A stretch of DNA of 64,000 nucleotides from Wolfiporia cocos (GCA_029448655.1 JACCLO010000001.1:1364001-1428000); one strand, 5' to 3'; numbered from the stretch's first letter, positions 44,262 to 54,430 are shown. Numbers and translations: made by a program. Notes: a model not told the origin generated them from the letters alone.

Positions 44262-46382
44262 GTTGAGGGAGATGATACGGTGGTGCTAAGGGGATGGTGG
44301 CAGTTGGTGGAAGAGGAGGATGGCACGTGGCTGCGGAGAGAGAGAGAGACAACCACTTATATCCCGCAGTCAGTATACTATGTACATGTGCGGCAGCTAA
44401 TGAGAGCCCAGATGATCAGTAGGTGTGTAAGTAGACGAGAGTAATATGGGTGTGAGGTTCATACACGTGCGAGGTATCGTAATGAGAGTTAGGTCATGGC
44501 CGGTAATGGCCTGGGAGAAGGCTTATCCTGGGTCGTAAACCAGAGTGGGGGCGTCTTGCTTGACAAAAGCACAGGAGTGTTTGAGGAATTTAATGATTGC
44601 GCGCCAGCCGCGGTTGGTTCCAAGTAAAAAGGGGAGGTGTAATGAGGGTGATGCGTCTCGCACGTGGCTGCGGATGCGTGGATGGGTTGAGCAGGCGGAG
44701 GCGCTGTGCGCAATGTGAGCATCGGCAAAGCGCGAGACGGTAGATATAGTCATACCTACGTAGATATACCTACCAGGTCCTGTATATGTAAGCGGACAGA
44801 TTTAATCATATATAACCCCCTTATAGTAGCCGGTCCGCACAGTATCAAGTGTCCAAGGAACGTGTTCTTGCAAGGACACAGCGCCCAGGCGCATGCTATT
44901 GCAAGGACTTTCCCTGAGACCCTTGCTATTGTGAGGACCATAAAATAGTGGTTGTATGGGCAGATGGTATTGCAGGGATGCCGCCCCATGACACCGGTTC
45001 CGGGAGAGCAGGCATTTTATCCATTCCAAGCCAGTAGAAATTCCCAATTCTTCGGATTATGTATATACAGTCATATAAGTAGTACTGGCTACTAACAGTG
45101 CGTTGGAGAAATGCAACTTGCTGAGGCCATATGGGATGACCATATCACCGCCTGGATCCACATGCAGCAACCTCCACATGGAGCTTTGCCTGCATGTCCG
45201 AGCGCGCTGCAAGCAACCGTGGGATGCACGCAAGAGTACCCGGTGTGTAGACTGTGCACACGAATATGAACATCCTGCAAGAAGAGATAGACCGTGAGGC
45301 GGAGAGCCGGGCAAGCAGTGGAGAGCTGGGCAAGCAGTACGCACCACATCTGCCCAAGGAACTCCTCCTCGTAGAACCAGACTGTTCTCTTCCACCACAA
45401 GCGCATCTGTCTGCACAGCAAGCAGATAGGTATGCAGTTTTGGCTTGGTAGGTGCTGTGCGGGGGTGAGCGGGGCTGTGAGCAATAAGGGGGTGTCGGTT
45501 GGTACGGCGGTTATGGGAACCCTGTCATACATCTGACGGTCAGCGTTGTTGGGCAGGATGGTGCATATATGCGCACATAGAGGGAGGCAGTCGACGCACC
45601 AGAGATCTGGAAGCAAGTGCCTACAGGCATGCAGCGGCGGTCACTGTTCAGCGTTGCGCTTAACAGGCAAGCGAGCACATGCAGCAGGCAGGGGACTCAC
45701 CTCGTTACTGCACCGTCATATGATGTGTGGAACTGGGGCAGTCTTCATGTCAGTAGCACACCGGACAGTAATCATGATTATGGACTACACAGGCGGGTGC
45801 CCGTCAAGAAAGTAGGGACAAGCAACATGGCTGCGAGCAAAGACCTCAATATACGGCATTAAGAGAACAGAAACACGGGGAGGAGGCAGAATGGTAGATG
45901 GTTAGAAGTGCACAGGTGACGGGCTGCCCCCAGGGTGTTAAGGGGACACATGAGCATTGTGGGAGAGAGAAAGACGGATGCGCCGACAGTGTCAAGGGCC
46001 AGCATTTATGGCACTGGACACAAGTTTTGAGAGCCGACTTAAGTTTGACAGATCACAAAGTATGATGAAAGGTGTTACCCGATCAAGTAAGGGACTTACC
46101 AAATTGGAATACCATTCGTAAGTATTTGTGACACTTTCCTTCACGATATTTCTAATCATTCATACCCAGACGCCTCCCACATTTCGCATGCCCAGCTTCG
46201 CGCGCTTTAGCGGGCAGCAGCCGATCCTGTACCAGCACTGTACTCGACGGGGTGCCGCCATCGATATTCTCTTTGCTTCAAACTATTCTATCCTTACAGT
46301 GGCTGTAACCTGTAGTACATGTATCCATGAGCTTCTGTCTTGTGTGATCTCACCTTAGACTGTGCCTCTTGTAACTGCCATT
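44262..46382. other. low-gene region with no convincing gene
   Basis: Frames up to 174 codons (minus strand 45092-45616) occur, but their composition (Cys/Leu/Pro-rich, overlapped by frames on the other strand) and the lack of motifs argue against a real gene. Short repeated words such as TATTGCAAGGAC are present near 44900. No LTR or TIR pair was found. Confidence 0.4.
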
Positions 46383-46489
46383 GGTGCTGCTGTGCTCATT
46401 AGTCCTGCAATGAATATGTCCATCCTCTTTAATCCTGCAAATAATCTTTTTGATCCTGCAACTAATATTTCGGTCCTCGTTGATCCTAC
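46383..46489. repeat. 30-bp tandem repeat, left part, split by the retrotransposon
   Basis: Degenerate units of about 30 bp with cores TGATCCTGCAA and TCGGTCCTCGT run up to the left LTR. They continue at 54172-54246 after the right LTR, about five units in all. The retrotransposon landed within one unit, duplicating CCTAC. Confidence 0.7.
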
Positions 46490-46872
46490 TGACAAGGCCA
46501 CTAAAACCTTAGAGCGAACTGAGGGGAGCGAAGTGGATGAACGCCAAGTTCAGACTGGGGTTACCAGCTGAACGAGGCCTGCTATTATACTAATAGACTG
46601 TTTGTACATGTTTGTACTATAATGGCCGTATATGGTAACTAGGGAGTCTGGTGCGAGACTGGGGTAGGGGTCTAAGCCAGACTCTGAAACATAGAAGCGT
46701 AAAGTATATCAAATACGTAGCGGTCATCGTGGCCGTGTGGGAACCGGGCCTTGTGTCGTTATCTAGACGTTGTCGGGTTCCTTCCATGGTATGATCCGGG
46801 CCTGGCTGGGCTTGGGGACTCGGGGGACCGGATCGATCTCGTTGTCGTTAGGGAAAGCTTTTGCCCGTGACA
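46490..46872 (-). repeat. 3' LTR of the gypsy element
   Basis: This is the 3' LTR with respect to the element's minus-strand orientation. The polyprotein stop codon (46763-46765) lies inside it, so about 36 C-terminal codons are LTR sequence. Confidence 0.93.
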
Positions 46873-49800
46873 TCACCCCCCCTTTAAGTTCCTCGTCCCG
46901 AGGAGTCATCGTAAATATCGTTGCGTACTCGCCCGGTGGTCTGGGAATGACGAAATCGCCTGCTCCTTTTTGTGATGAGAAGTCAAACTCACGCGTCATT
47001 TTGTGGATGTACACAACCGGGTAGTCGTAGTATGTAATACCATCGGGCTTCTTGCGTTCGATGGGGCGATGTACTTCGATTAAATGCGTCGCGATGTAAG
47101 TTTCTGGGTTTACAGGAATAAAGAACTGCACCGGTTTGTCGTGCCACCAGCGTATCTTGGGACGCTCTCGCTCCATGAGTACATCCAGGCTGGCGGGCAT
47201 GGCGCAAACTACGGTGAGTCCGTATTTCTTTAGAACGGAGTAGTGAGGTATGTCCTCTTCTGTGGGGTCGACGACTTTGGTGTCACCGTCGGTAATGGTT
47301 CTATTTTTCCACTGAACCCCCGGCGCTCGTGGGTTCTGTTCGTAAAATGTATCAGCCTGGGAGTGGTCCACGTCTCGCTTACGCTCCCAGGTTCTTGATC
47401 CATCCGACCACTGCACCTCGTATTCCACTCGCCCGTGTTCTTCGCGCGATTGGATTATCTTTGTCGCCGTTATCTGTGTTTCCGGCGTCGGTAGAATCTT
47501 TTGTTGTTCGAATTCTGGTTCGTGGTAGGGGGTGAGTAATATTTCGTTAAACACCGGGTGTATACCCCGCATATCGGGTGTCAATGTTAGCCTGTATGCG
47601 CCCATGCCAATCTTGGCAGCCACTGGGTACGGTCCGTATCGCTTCGGGGATAATTTTCGCGACGGGGTGCCCATGTGAAGGTTGGTGCCGTCGAGCCAGA
47701 CCTTGTCTCCGACCTCGTATTTTCTCGAGGGTTGTCTTCGACGGTCGGCGTACTTCTTCATGGCAGCCTTGGCGAGGTCTATGCTTTCCGCCGCCTTCAT
47801 CTGTACGTCTTTCAGGTGATCAGCCCAATTCTCCGCGGATAGGGACATGTCAACTTCCATTGGGACGTTAGAACCCGTGTTCGGCTCGTACCCATGCGTT
47901 ATGAAGAATGGCGATTGCTTTGTCGACGCATTCTGGTGTGTATTGTACGCGAACGTAGCCGTTGGCAGCAGGTCCGCCCAGTTGGTGTGATTCCTGTTTG
48001 CGAAGAGGCGTAAGTATACCTCCAACTCCTGATTCATCCGCTCGGTTTGTCCGTCGGTCTGTGGATGATACGCGGTAGATGGATTTCCTTCGATCCCGAG
48101 CTTCTTGTACGTGTCTTTGATGAATTCTGACACGAACTGGGGGCCCCTGTCGCTAAACACCTTCTTGGGGATACCGTGTTGTGTGACGATGTGTTTGATG
48201 AGCAGGTTAGCCCATCCTTCGGCTGTTAGCTTGTCGGTGGTTTCGATCGCGGTTGTCCACTTTGACATCATGTCTACGATGACGAGGATGGCGTTCTTGC
48301 CTCGCACCTCGGGGAAACCTGTGATCATGTCGACCGATATGTTCTCCCAACTCCTCGTTGGTGTTGGGTTGGGGTTGAGGGGTGCCGCTCGTTTAGCGTG
48401 GTCTACTTTGATTGATTGGCACTTTACGCACCCTCGGACGTATAACGTCACGTCCCTTCTCATGTGTGGCCACCAATACGACTTGTGAATGGTGGTAAGC
48501 GTGCGGTCTCTGCCTGGGTGTCCCGCCAGCAACGAGTCGTGGTGTGACGATATGATATCGCCCTTGAGTTCTGCATCGTTGGGGATGACTAGTTTTCCTT
48601 TTCGGTACGCTAGTCCCTCCTTGAATACGATGTTTGCGTCCAAACCGTAGTCGTAGAGGGCCTTTTGGGCTTCAACTTTCGCTTTTATCGTTTCGGTGGA
48701 GATGAAACTTAGCTTTTCGATTTCATCCACCCCCTCTTCAGGCTGTTCGTCCCCGAACAGATGTGGTTTGAGGACTACTTGTCCCTCGAGGTGTTCCTTT
48801 CCGTCGTCCCAGTCGATGCGGCGTGAGAGTGGGTCGGCACGTATGTTCTTCGTACCAGGGATGTGCGTAAGCTTGATGTCGAACTCTTGTAATTCGGTCA
48901 TCCATCGTGCTTGTCGTGGATTGATCTTCTGGGGCGTTTTGAAGTACTCCAGGTTTTTGTGATCGCTCCAGACCTCGGTTGCGTCAGCGGATCCCTGTAT
49001 GAAGTGTCGCCACTCATCTAATGCTCGCATGATGGCGAGGAGTTCCCTGTCGTATATCTCGTAGTTCTTTTCCGCGGGCGTGAAACCCTTGGAGAGATAG
49101 GCGATGGGTCTCCAGATCGACTCTTGTCGTTGTAAGAGTACGGCGCCTGTAGCGAAGTCGGAGGCGTCAGCTTCGATCCGGAAAGGGTCTGTGTCTGTGG
49201 GTGATCCCAGAATGGGGGCCTCTGTAAACAACCTCTTCATGAGATCGAACGTGTCTTGTTCGGCCTTGTCCCATTTGAACGGGACGTCCGCTGTTAGGGC
49301 GATTAGTGGTCGCGCCAATGTACTGTACCCCTTGATGAATCGGCGGTAGAAGTTGGCAAACCCTAAAAAGCTCTGTACCTCCTTCCGGTTCTTCGGCGTC
49401 GGCCACAGGGTGATGCCTTGGACCTTTACCGGGTCCATCTTGATGCTGCCGTGCGAGATGATGTGGCCCAGGTATTCGACCTCGGCTTTCTCGAACTCGC
49501 ATTTCTCCGGCTTGCACGTTAGTTTGTGTTCGCGTAGTACCTCGAGTACCTTGCGTGTGACAAGTCGGTGTTCTTCGAGAGTCTCGGTGAAGATCAGTAT
49601 GTCGTCTAGATATACGATGACCTTTCCTTGTAGTATGAGTTCTCGGAAGATGTCGTTCATCATTGTCTGGAACGTGCTTGGTGCGTTGCACATTCCAAAA
49701 AACATGACGAGGGGGTCGTATAACCCTCTGTTGGTTATGAACGCACCCTTCTCCTCGTCTCCTTCAGCGATGCGGATGTTAGTGTATCCCCATCTGACGT

Positions 49801-52800
49801 CGAGTTTGCTGAAGAACTTAGCTCGTTTGAGCTTGTTAAGTAGCTCGCTAATCAGAGGTAACGGATACTTGTTTTTCTTCGTCATCTGATTTAGCTTGCG
49901 GTAATCCTGTATGGGTCGTAATTTGCCGTCTTTCTTTTTTACGAAGAAGAACGGCGCGCCCCAAGGCGACTTGGATGGTCGTATGCGACCGGTGCGTAGT
50001 TGTTCCTCCAGGAACTCGTCCAGTACCTTCTGTTGTTGTGGCGAGAGGGGATATATCTTACCACAGAAGGGTTTGGCGTCCGGCAGGAGTTCGACCGCAT
50101 GGTCCCATGGTCGTCGGTCGGGGAGTTTGTCGAACTCGCCTTCCTCAAAAACGTCTTTGAAGTCGTGTAGATGTTCGGGCACGACTTCTTCGAACGTTTT
50201 TGCCTCCGTTGTTTTCTTTGCTGCGATGTCCATTTCTGTGGCTTTCACAGCAGCGATTTGTTCCGAAGTAACAGGGTAGACATCACCTCGTAGTGCAGTC
50301 TCCCCTGCTTCCCATATCTCGAGCCGGTTGCGAATGTGCTCTTTGCATTCGCTGGCGTATCTAAGCCATACCGTGGCGTCAATCATGAACACTTGGTCTC
50401 CTTTTTCGAGGTGCTCGTGTTCACAATCGCACTTGTCGAAATCGATTGCCTTCTTCCTCCAGTCGATGGTGGGGTTGTGTTGTTCCAACCAGTCGAATCC
50501 TAGAAAGATGTCGTGCGAGCCTAGCTTGCTCACATTGAATCTACGATTTTCGAGATGCGTACCAATTTGGATTTGCATCTCAACGAAGTGCGTCATGGTG
50601 CCTCCGCCATTGGGGCTTCTGTCGGCATTTTGTACGCGTACCGGTCGTTCCAATGGTTGGATGTTAAGTTCGTGTTTTTGGGCGAACTCGTAGTCGACCA
50701 CCGATCCTGTGGATCCTGAATCGATAAGGGCGGTGGTTGTGATGGTGCGCTCGTGTGGACTGTGGATCATGACGGGGACTGCTATCTGTCGTCCACGTCT
50801 TCCTTGTCCAAACACGACGTGCGTTCCTCGGATCTTGTCTGTAGATCCGAAGCCTGCTGTACCGCGCGTTGTCTCGCGAATACGCTTGACAATCTTGACG
50901 CGGGGATTTTTGTTCTGCTCCAGGATCAATTGAGCGATCCTATCCTTGTAGTTGACGACTAAGTCTGTGTCGGAATGATTTATTAGCATAACGACCAGGC
51001 GGCCAGTGTAATCTTGATCGATTACACCGGCCAAGACGTCGATCCCTTTGTTTGCAAGCCCTGATCTAGGGGCGATGCGACCGTAGACTCCATCGGGCAT
51101 CCTTATTTTTATGCCAGTATCGATGTTTTCCTTTCCGTGAGCAGGAACGATGGTTTCTTCAGCTGAGTACAAGTCGTACCCAGCTGCTTCGTCGCTCTTC
51201 TGCTCAGGAGCTGTGGCTCGCGGATCATCTAAGTAGATGTCCAGAGTCTCTGTTTTTTTCTTAACGCGTCTGATCTTCCTTTTCTTTGGTTGATCAGTTG
51301 CGTCTTTCATGTCAATGTCCCCTGAGACGACGATGGGTTCTGTATCCACATTCATTTTATCGTCTAAAGAGGAATTAAGCCCCGGTTTATCCCCCGGGCG
51401 AGCCGTGGATTCACGGAGCTCCTCTTGGGCTGTACAAAAGGAATCCTCGCTACATACAGAACTCGCATCGTCGTCTGAATAATCCGAGCCCCCCGCTTGG
51501 CTCATAGTGTCCATCGCGGAGCCGTACACCTTTTTGTCATCATCGTCGCTTACTTCTTCGACGTTGAGAAGATGGAATCGATTCGAGGTGATTTTGCTTA
51601 CCTCGGCCTTCGCGGAGCCTTTCGACTCTTCTTCGTATTCGGCAGCCATACGCTGCCACTCCTCGTCGGTTAGCTCTCGAAGCTGCTGCTTAGCGGGCTT
51701 CGAGCCGGATGGCCGAGTTGGAGTGGTGCCGCTTGTAGCGGCCGCGTATGATTTGCCCGGCGTATACTTATACCCGGCGTCACGCATTGGGATGTGCCAG
51801 GTTGGCGATGTGCAGGCGGAGGTGGGACGTTCGCCCATCTTTTTTCCGCAGAATTTGCAGAGGCGGTCGGCGGCAGGGGTGTCGTAGACCTTCTTGGGGG
51901 TGTTGGAGTCTTTCTTTTTCTCCTTACCCTTGTTCTTCGCCTCCTCGCCCTTCTGCTCTGCGCGATCCTGAGCGCGTCTCCACAGGGCTTGGTCGAAGTC
52001 CATGATGGCCTCCTTCCAGGGTTGGTACTTTTTGGGTACCGGTACCTTCCTGTGGTGGAAGTCTCGTTGGGTTGAGAACGAGGCGTACACCGGTTCGTAG
52101 ACGGAGGAGGGTACGTTTTTCTCTACCGCCTGCAGGACGAATTCGTTGTCCATGTCGACTCCTGCTTCTCGGCACAGCGTTTCGATCTCGGTGAAGTATT
52201 CGTTTGACTTACCGAATACCATTTTGAGGGCGGTGAGCTGCCGCCGCGCCCGCTTCTCCCTGTCGGGGTCCTCGAACCTAGTGAAGAGCTCCTGTTTGAA
52301 GAAATCAAAGTGGATCTCCCACCACCCGGTTTCTTCGTTGAAGTAGGTTGCGAACATGTTCGCGAACCACTGGTCTACCTTGTCGCCTCTGATGTACGAC
52401 ATCGCGCACTCGATGCGGTCGTGCGACGTTTCCATGTACTGGCGTTGCGAGGCCAGGTATTGTATCATCCGCATCCACCAGTCGCAGAATTTGACTTTGT
52501 CGTCGTCGAAGATGGGTGGTTCCTTCACCGTCCGTCTCCGAGACTGGGTGTATGCGGGTGGGTTGCGCGATGCTGGAATTGGTGTGAAGGTTTCGCGGCG
52601 TCTTTCGCTGACCTGTGGGATTTGCCATTTAGGCGGTATGTTTCGCTCTTCGCGTACTCGGAGGATATCAAACTCCCCTTGGTACGCGGGTACCGTGTCT
52701 AATGCGTGGTACCCTGAGCGGGTTCTTGGGCTTGGTGCCGGAGCGCGTTCCGGAGGTGGTAGTGTTCCACCCATGCGTTTGTTTGGTGACGGTGTGTTGG

Positions 52801-53587
52801 AATCCTCGTCGAGAGGAGCGAGTCGCTCTGCCGCTCGCCTCTCCATATCGCGGGTCTTGTGTTGAAGACCTACCGCGCCGTGGATGTAGTCTCCGACCTT
52901 CTCGTCGTCCCAGTATCGAAGCTTGTGAAGGGCTTCCGCGTATAGGGCTACGCGATGAGGGAAGTTGGGGGACGTGGGTCGTGAGGGGTACTCGTCTTCT
53001 TCCCAGGTTAGTCTTACCCGCTCCGGGGCGCGTTCCGCGGCTGGAACGATTGGTGGTGGTGTGAGGATGTGGGTGTGGACGGGTGGTTGCTGGGTATTCA
53101 TCCCGTCCTGGTTGTCTCGGATATCTAAATTAAAGATCGGGGGTAGCTCATCTTCCCCGGCCCCTGCAAAGGGCTTCCTTCGCAACGGCCAGTCTACCTC
53201 CATCTCGCCCGCGGTGGTGTAGCCGTGGTCGTCTTCATTCTCTTCTTCGATGCACGCTTGTGACGGCGCACCTTCGAACTTTCTTCTCAGCCTCTCGTAC
53301 TCCTCGCGGTCGGCTGTGTCTCTCTCCTCGCGCATGTCATCGGCGACGCGCAGGGCGTATTGTGAGGGGACGTTGAGTATGCCACCTACATACTTCTCCC
53401 GCCCATGTTGAGGCGCCTTTGTCTTAAGGCGTCTCGCTCTTTGTTGACTAGTCTCCTCCGTCTCCGGTTGAGAACTCGGTCCAGGTGTGTTCCATTTTGG
53501 TCGGTGACTACCGACGCTTCTTTCCTCTCGCAGTCCTGCGCCCACATACGAAGTCGAAGGAGCTGGGCTGTGTGTTTTGCGTTCCAT
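46763..53587 (-). CDS. Gag-Pol polyprotein with dUTPase domain and chromodomain
   Basis: One frame of 2274 codons with no gag-pol frameshift. Order, with rough residues: Gag capsid-like region (about 350-560); a Cys motif CKFCGKK (about 575); dUTPase (about 779-915) with all five motifs (AGYDLYSA, PRSGLANKG, GVIDQDYTGRL, KDRIAQLIL, RGTAGFGSTD); aspartic protease (LIDSGSTGS, about 953); reverse transcriptase (YLDD, about 1324); RNase H (EADASDFATG, about 1468); integrase HHCC (about 1680-1730) and DDE core (about 1747-1850, YHPQTDGQTER); chromodomain (YEVQWSDGSRTWERKRDVD, about 2050). A C-terminal tail of some 180 residues matches no domain known to me. All catalytic motifs look intact. The element's 5' leader is about 200 nt. 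Confidence 0.95.
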   Translation of the reverse strand: MERKTHSPAPSTSYVGAGLREERSVGSHRPKWNTPGPSSQPETEETSQQRARRLKTKAPQHGREKYVGGILNVPSQYALRVADDMREERDTADREEYERLRRKFEGAPSQACIEEENEDDHGYTTAGEMEVDWPLRRKPFAGAGEDELPPIFNLDIRDNQDGMNTQQPPVHTHILTPPPIVPAAERAPERVRLTWEEDEYPSRPTSPNFPHRVALYAEALHKLRYWDDEKVGDYIHGAVGLQHKTRDMERRAAERLAPLDEDSNTPSPNKRMGGTLPPPERAPAPSPRTRSGYHALDTVPAYQGEFDILRVREERNIPPKWQIPQVSERRRETFTPIPASRNPPAYTQSRRRTVKEPPIFDDDKVKFCDWWMRMIQYLASQRQYMETSHDRIECAMSYIRGDKVDQWFANMFATYFNEETGWWEIHFDFFKQELFTRFEDPDREKRARRQLTALKMVFGKSNEYFTEIETLCREAGVDMDNEFVLQAVEKNVPSSVYEPVYASFSTQRDFHHRKVPVPKKYQPWKEAIMDFDQALWRRAQDRAEQKGEEAKNKGKEKKKDSNTPKKVYDTPAADRLCKFCGKKMGERPTSACTSPTWHIPMRDAGYKYTPGKSYAAATSGTTPTRPSGSKPAKQQLRELTDEEWQRMAAEYEEESKGSAKAEVSKITSNRFHLLNVEEVSDDDDKKVYGSAMDTMSQAGGSDYSDDDASSVCSEDSFCTAQEELRESTARPGDKPGLNSSLDDKMNVDTEPIVVSGDIDMKDATDQPKKRKIRRVKKKTETLDIYLDDPRATAPEQKSDEAAGYDLYSAEETIVPAHGKENIDTGIKIRMPDGVYGRIAPRSGLANKGIDVLAGVIDQDYTGRLVVMLINHSDTDLVVNYKDRIAQLILEQNKNPRVKIVKRIRETTRGTAGFGSTDKIRGTHVVFGQGRRGRQIAVPVMIHSPHERTITTTALIDSGSTGSVVDYEFAQKHELNIQPLERPVRVQNADRSPNGGGTMTHFVEMQIQIGTHLENRRFNVSKLGSHDIFLGFDWLEQHNPTIDWRKKAIDFDKCDCEHEHLEKGDQVFMIDATVWLRYASECKEHIRNRLEIWEAGETALRGDVYPVTSEQIAAVKATEMDIAAKKTTEAKTFEEVVPEHLHDFKDVFEEGEFDKLPDRRPWDHAVELLPDAKPFCGKIYPLSPQQQKVLDEFLEEQLRTGRIRPSKSPWGAPFFFVKKKDGKLRPIQDYRKLNQMTKKNKYPLPLISELLNKLKRAKFFSKLDVRWGYTNIRIAEGDEEKGAFITNRGLYDPLVMFFGMCNAPSTFQTMMNDIFRELILQGKVIVYLDDILIFTETLEEHRLVTRKVLEVLREHKLTCKPEKCEFEKAEVEYLGHIISHGSIKMDPVKVQGITLWPTPKNRKEVQSFLGFANFYRRFIKGYSTLARPLIALTADVPFKWDKAEQDTFDLMKRLFTEAPILGSPTDTDPFRIEADASDFATGAVLLQRQESIWRPIAYLSKGFTPAEKNYEIYDRELLAIMRALDEWRHFIQGSADATEVWSDHKNLEYFKTPQKINPRQARWMTELQEFDIKLTHIPGTKNIRADPLSRRIDWDDGKEHLEGQVVLKPHLFGDEQPEEGVDEIEKLSFISTETIKAKVEAQKALYDYGLDANIVFKEGLAYRKGKLVIPNDAELKGDIISSHHDSLLAGHPGRDRTLTTIHKSYWWPHMRRDVTLYVRGCVKCQSIKVDHAKRAAPLNPNPTPTRSWENISVDMITGFPEVRGKNAILVIVDMMSKWTTAIETTDKLTAEGWANLLIKHIVTQHGIPKKVFSDRGPQFVSEFIKDTYKKLGIEGNPSTAYHPQTDGQTERMNQELEVYLRLFANRNHTNWADLLPTATFAYNTHQNASTKQSPFFITHGYEPNTGSNVPMEVDMSLSAENWADHLKDVQMKAAESIDLAKAAMKKYADRRRQPSRKYEVGDKVWLDGTNLHMGTPSRKLSPKRYGPYPVAAKIGMGAYRLTLTPDMRGIHPVFNEILLTPYHEPEFEQQKILPTPETQITATKIIQSREEHGRVEYEVQWSDGSRTWERKRDVDHSQADTFYEQNPRAPGVQWKNRTITDGDTKVVDPTEEDIPHYSVLKKYGLTVVCAMPASLDVLMERERPKIRWWHDKPVQFFIPVNPETYIATHLIEVHRPIERKKPDGITYYDYPVVYIHKMTREFDFSSQKGAGDFVIPRPPGEYATIFTMTPRDEELKGGVMSRAKAFPNDNEIDPVPRVPKPSQARIIPWKEPDNV
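46873..46885 (-). other. polypurine tract of the gypsy element
   Basis: On the minus strand AAAGGGGGGGTGA directly precedes the 3' LTR start TGTCACGGG. It is the plus-strand cDNA primer site. Confidence 0.85.
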
Positions 53588-53776
53588 CGTATGTACTGTC
53601 GGCTTATGTAAGCTCCGGGTGTATGTACGCAGAACGGGATTCTGAGAGAATCGAAAAAGAACTTTTCCCCTGGTCTGGAGGGGTTGGATAAGTGTAGGAT
53701 CGTCGTTTTGGCGGTCCTTGGTTTTGTCAGATAAAAAGATAATAAAACTGTCGGGATGATCGTCGACAGTAGGGGG

Positions 53777-53787
53777 AGTCTGAACTT
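53777..53787 (-). promoter_or_regulatory. primer-binding site of self-priming type
   Basis: Two bases after the 5' LTR the minus strand reads AAGTTCAGACT, not a TGG-type tRNA complement. It is the exact 11-nt reverse complement of AGTCTGAACTT inside the LTR (53855-53845). This is the arrangement known from Tf1/sushi self-priming chromoviruses. Confidence 0.75.
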
Positions 53788-53844
53788 ATGACAAGGCCAC
53801 TAAAACCTTAGAGCGAACTGAGGGGAGCGAAGTGGATGAACGCC

Positions 53845-53855
53845 AAGTTCAGACT
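53845..53855 (-). promoter_or_regulatory. predicted transcript 5' end and self-primer
   Basis: AGTCTGAACTT on the minus strand would be the first bases of the genomic RNA if transcription starts about 30 nt after the TATA-like box. It pairs perfectly over 11 nt with the PBS at 53777-53787. Confidence 0.65.
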
Positions 53856-53881
53856 GGGGTTACCAGCTGAACGAGGCCTGC

Positions 53882-53888
53882 TATTATA
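53882..53888 (-). promoter_or_regulatory. TATA-like box of the gypsy LTR
   Basis: The minus strand reads TATAATA, about 30 bases upstream of the predicted start at 53855. This is normal TATA spacing. Confidence 0.55.
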
Positions 53889-54171
53889 CTAATAGACTGT
53901 TTGTACATGTTTGTACTATAATGGCCGTATATGGTAACTAGGGAGTCTGGTGCGAGACTGGGGTAGGGGTCTAAGCCAGACTCTGAAACATAGAAGCGTA
54001 AAGTATATCAAATACGTAGCGGTCATCGTGGCCGTGTGGGAACCGGGCCTTGTGTCGTTATCTAGACGTTGTCGGGTTCCTTCCATGGTATGATCCGGGC
54101 CTGGCTGGGCTTGGGGACTCGGGGGACCGGATCGATCTCGTTGTCGTTAGGGAAAGCTTTTGCCCGTGACA

Positions 54172-54246
54172 CCTACAAATAATATCTCGGTCCTCGTTGA
54201 TCCTGCAAATTATAATTTCGGTCCTCATTGATCCTGCCATTACCCC
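54172..54246. repeat. 30-bp tandem repeat, right part
   Basis: It continues the units seen at 46383-46489 (TCGGTCCTCGTTGATCCTGC and variants) on the other side of the retrotransposon. Confidence 0.7.
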
Positions 54247-54430
54247 GCACATAGTATCTGCTTGTATCTACGTATATCTACTGAGCTGGTATTTACAATA
54301 GTTAACGGACTAGATATGAGGGTTCGCATTTTGCCGATGAGCGTGCCGTGCTTGTGCGCCATCCAGCCAGGTGTCGCTCAAGTAAGGAATCCTCCGTTAC
54401 CTCTCCGCGGAGTCCCCGTTGTCAACGAGA

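Larger units (their letters stand above)
46490..54171 (-). mobile_element. complete Ty3/gypsy chromovirus-like element, TSD CCTAC
   Basis: This 7682-bp element has two 383-bp LTRs (46490-46872 and 53789-54171) that look identical by eye, with TG...CA ends (TGACAAGG...CGTGACA on the plus strand). CCTAC is exact at 46485-46489 and 54172-54176. It carries one open Gag-Pol frame, a self-primer-type PBS and a polypurine tract. Identical LTRs and an open frame imply a very recent, possibly active, insertion. Confidence 0.95.
53789..54171 (-). repeat. 5' LTR of the gypsy element
   Basis: Promoter-bearing LTR with a predicted U3 of about 316 nt (54171-53856) and R/U5 of about 67 nt. It looks identical to the 3' LTR. 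Confidence 0.93.

Noticed and set aside
45057..45616. Overlapping minus-strand ORFs up to 174 codons
   Set aside because: No motif, overlapping frames on both strands, Cys/Leu/Pro-rich noise-like composition.
46770..53691. Many plus-strand ORFs (for example 49353-49889, 50328-50693, 52356-52865)
   Set aside because: They are antisense shadows of the Gag-Pol frame; none has a recognisable motif.
54262..54430. Start of the PFF1-like gene at the first ATG
   Set aside because: The 54262 frame does not match the family; recognisable homology begins only around 54431, so the true 5' end is missing.
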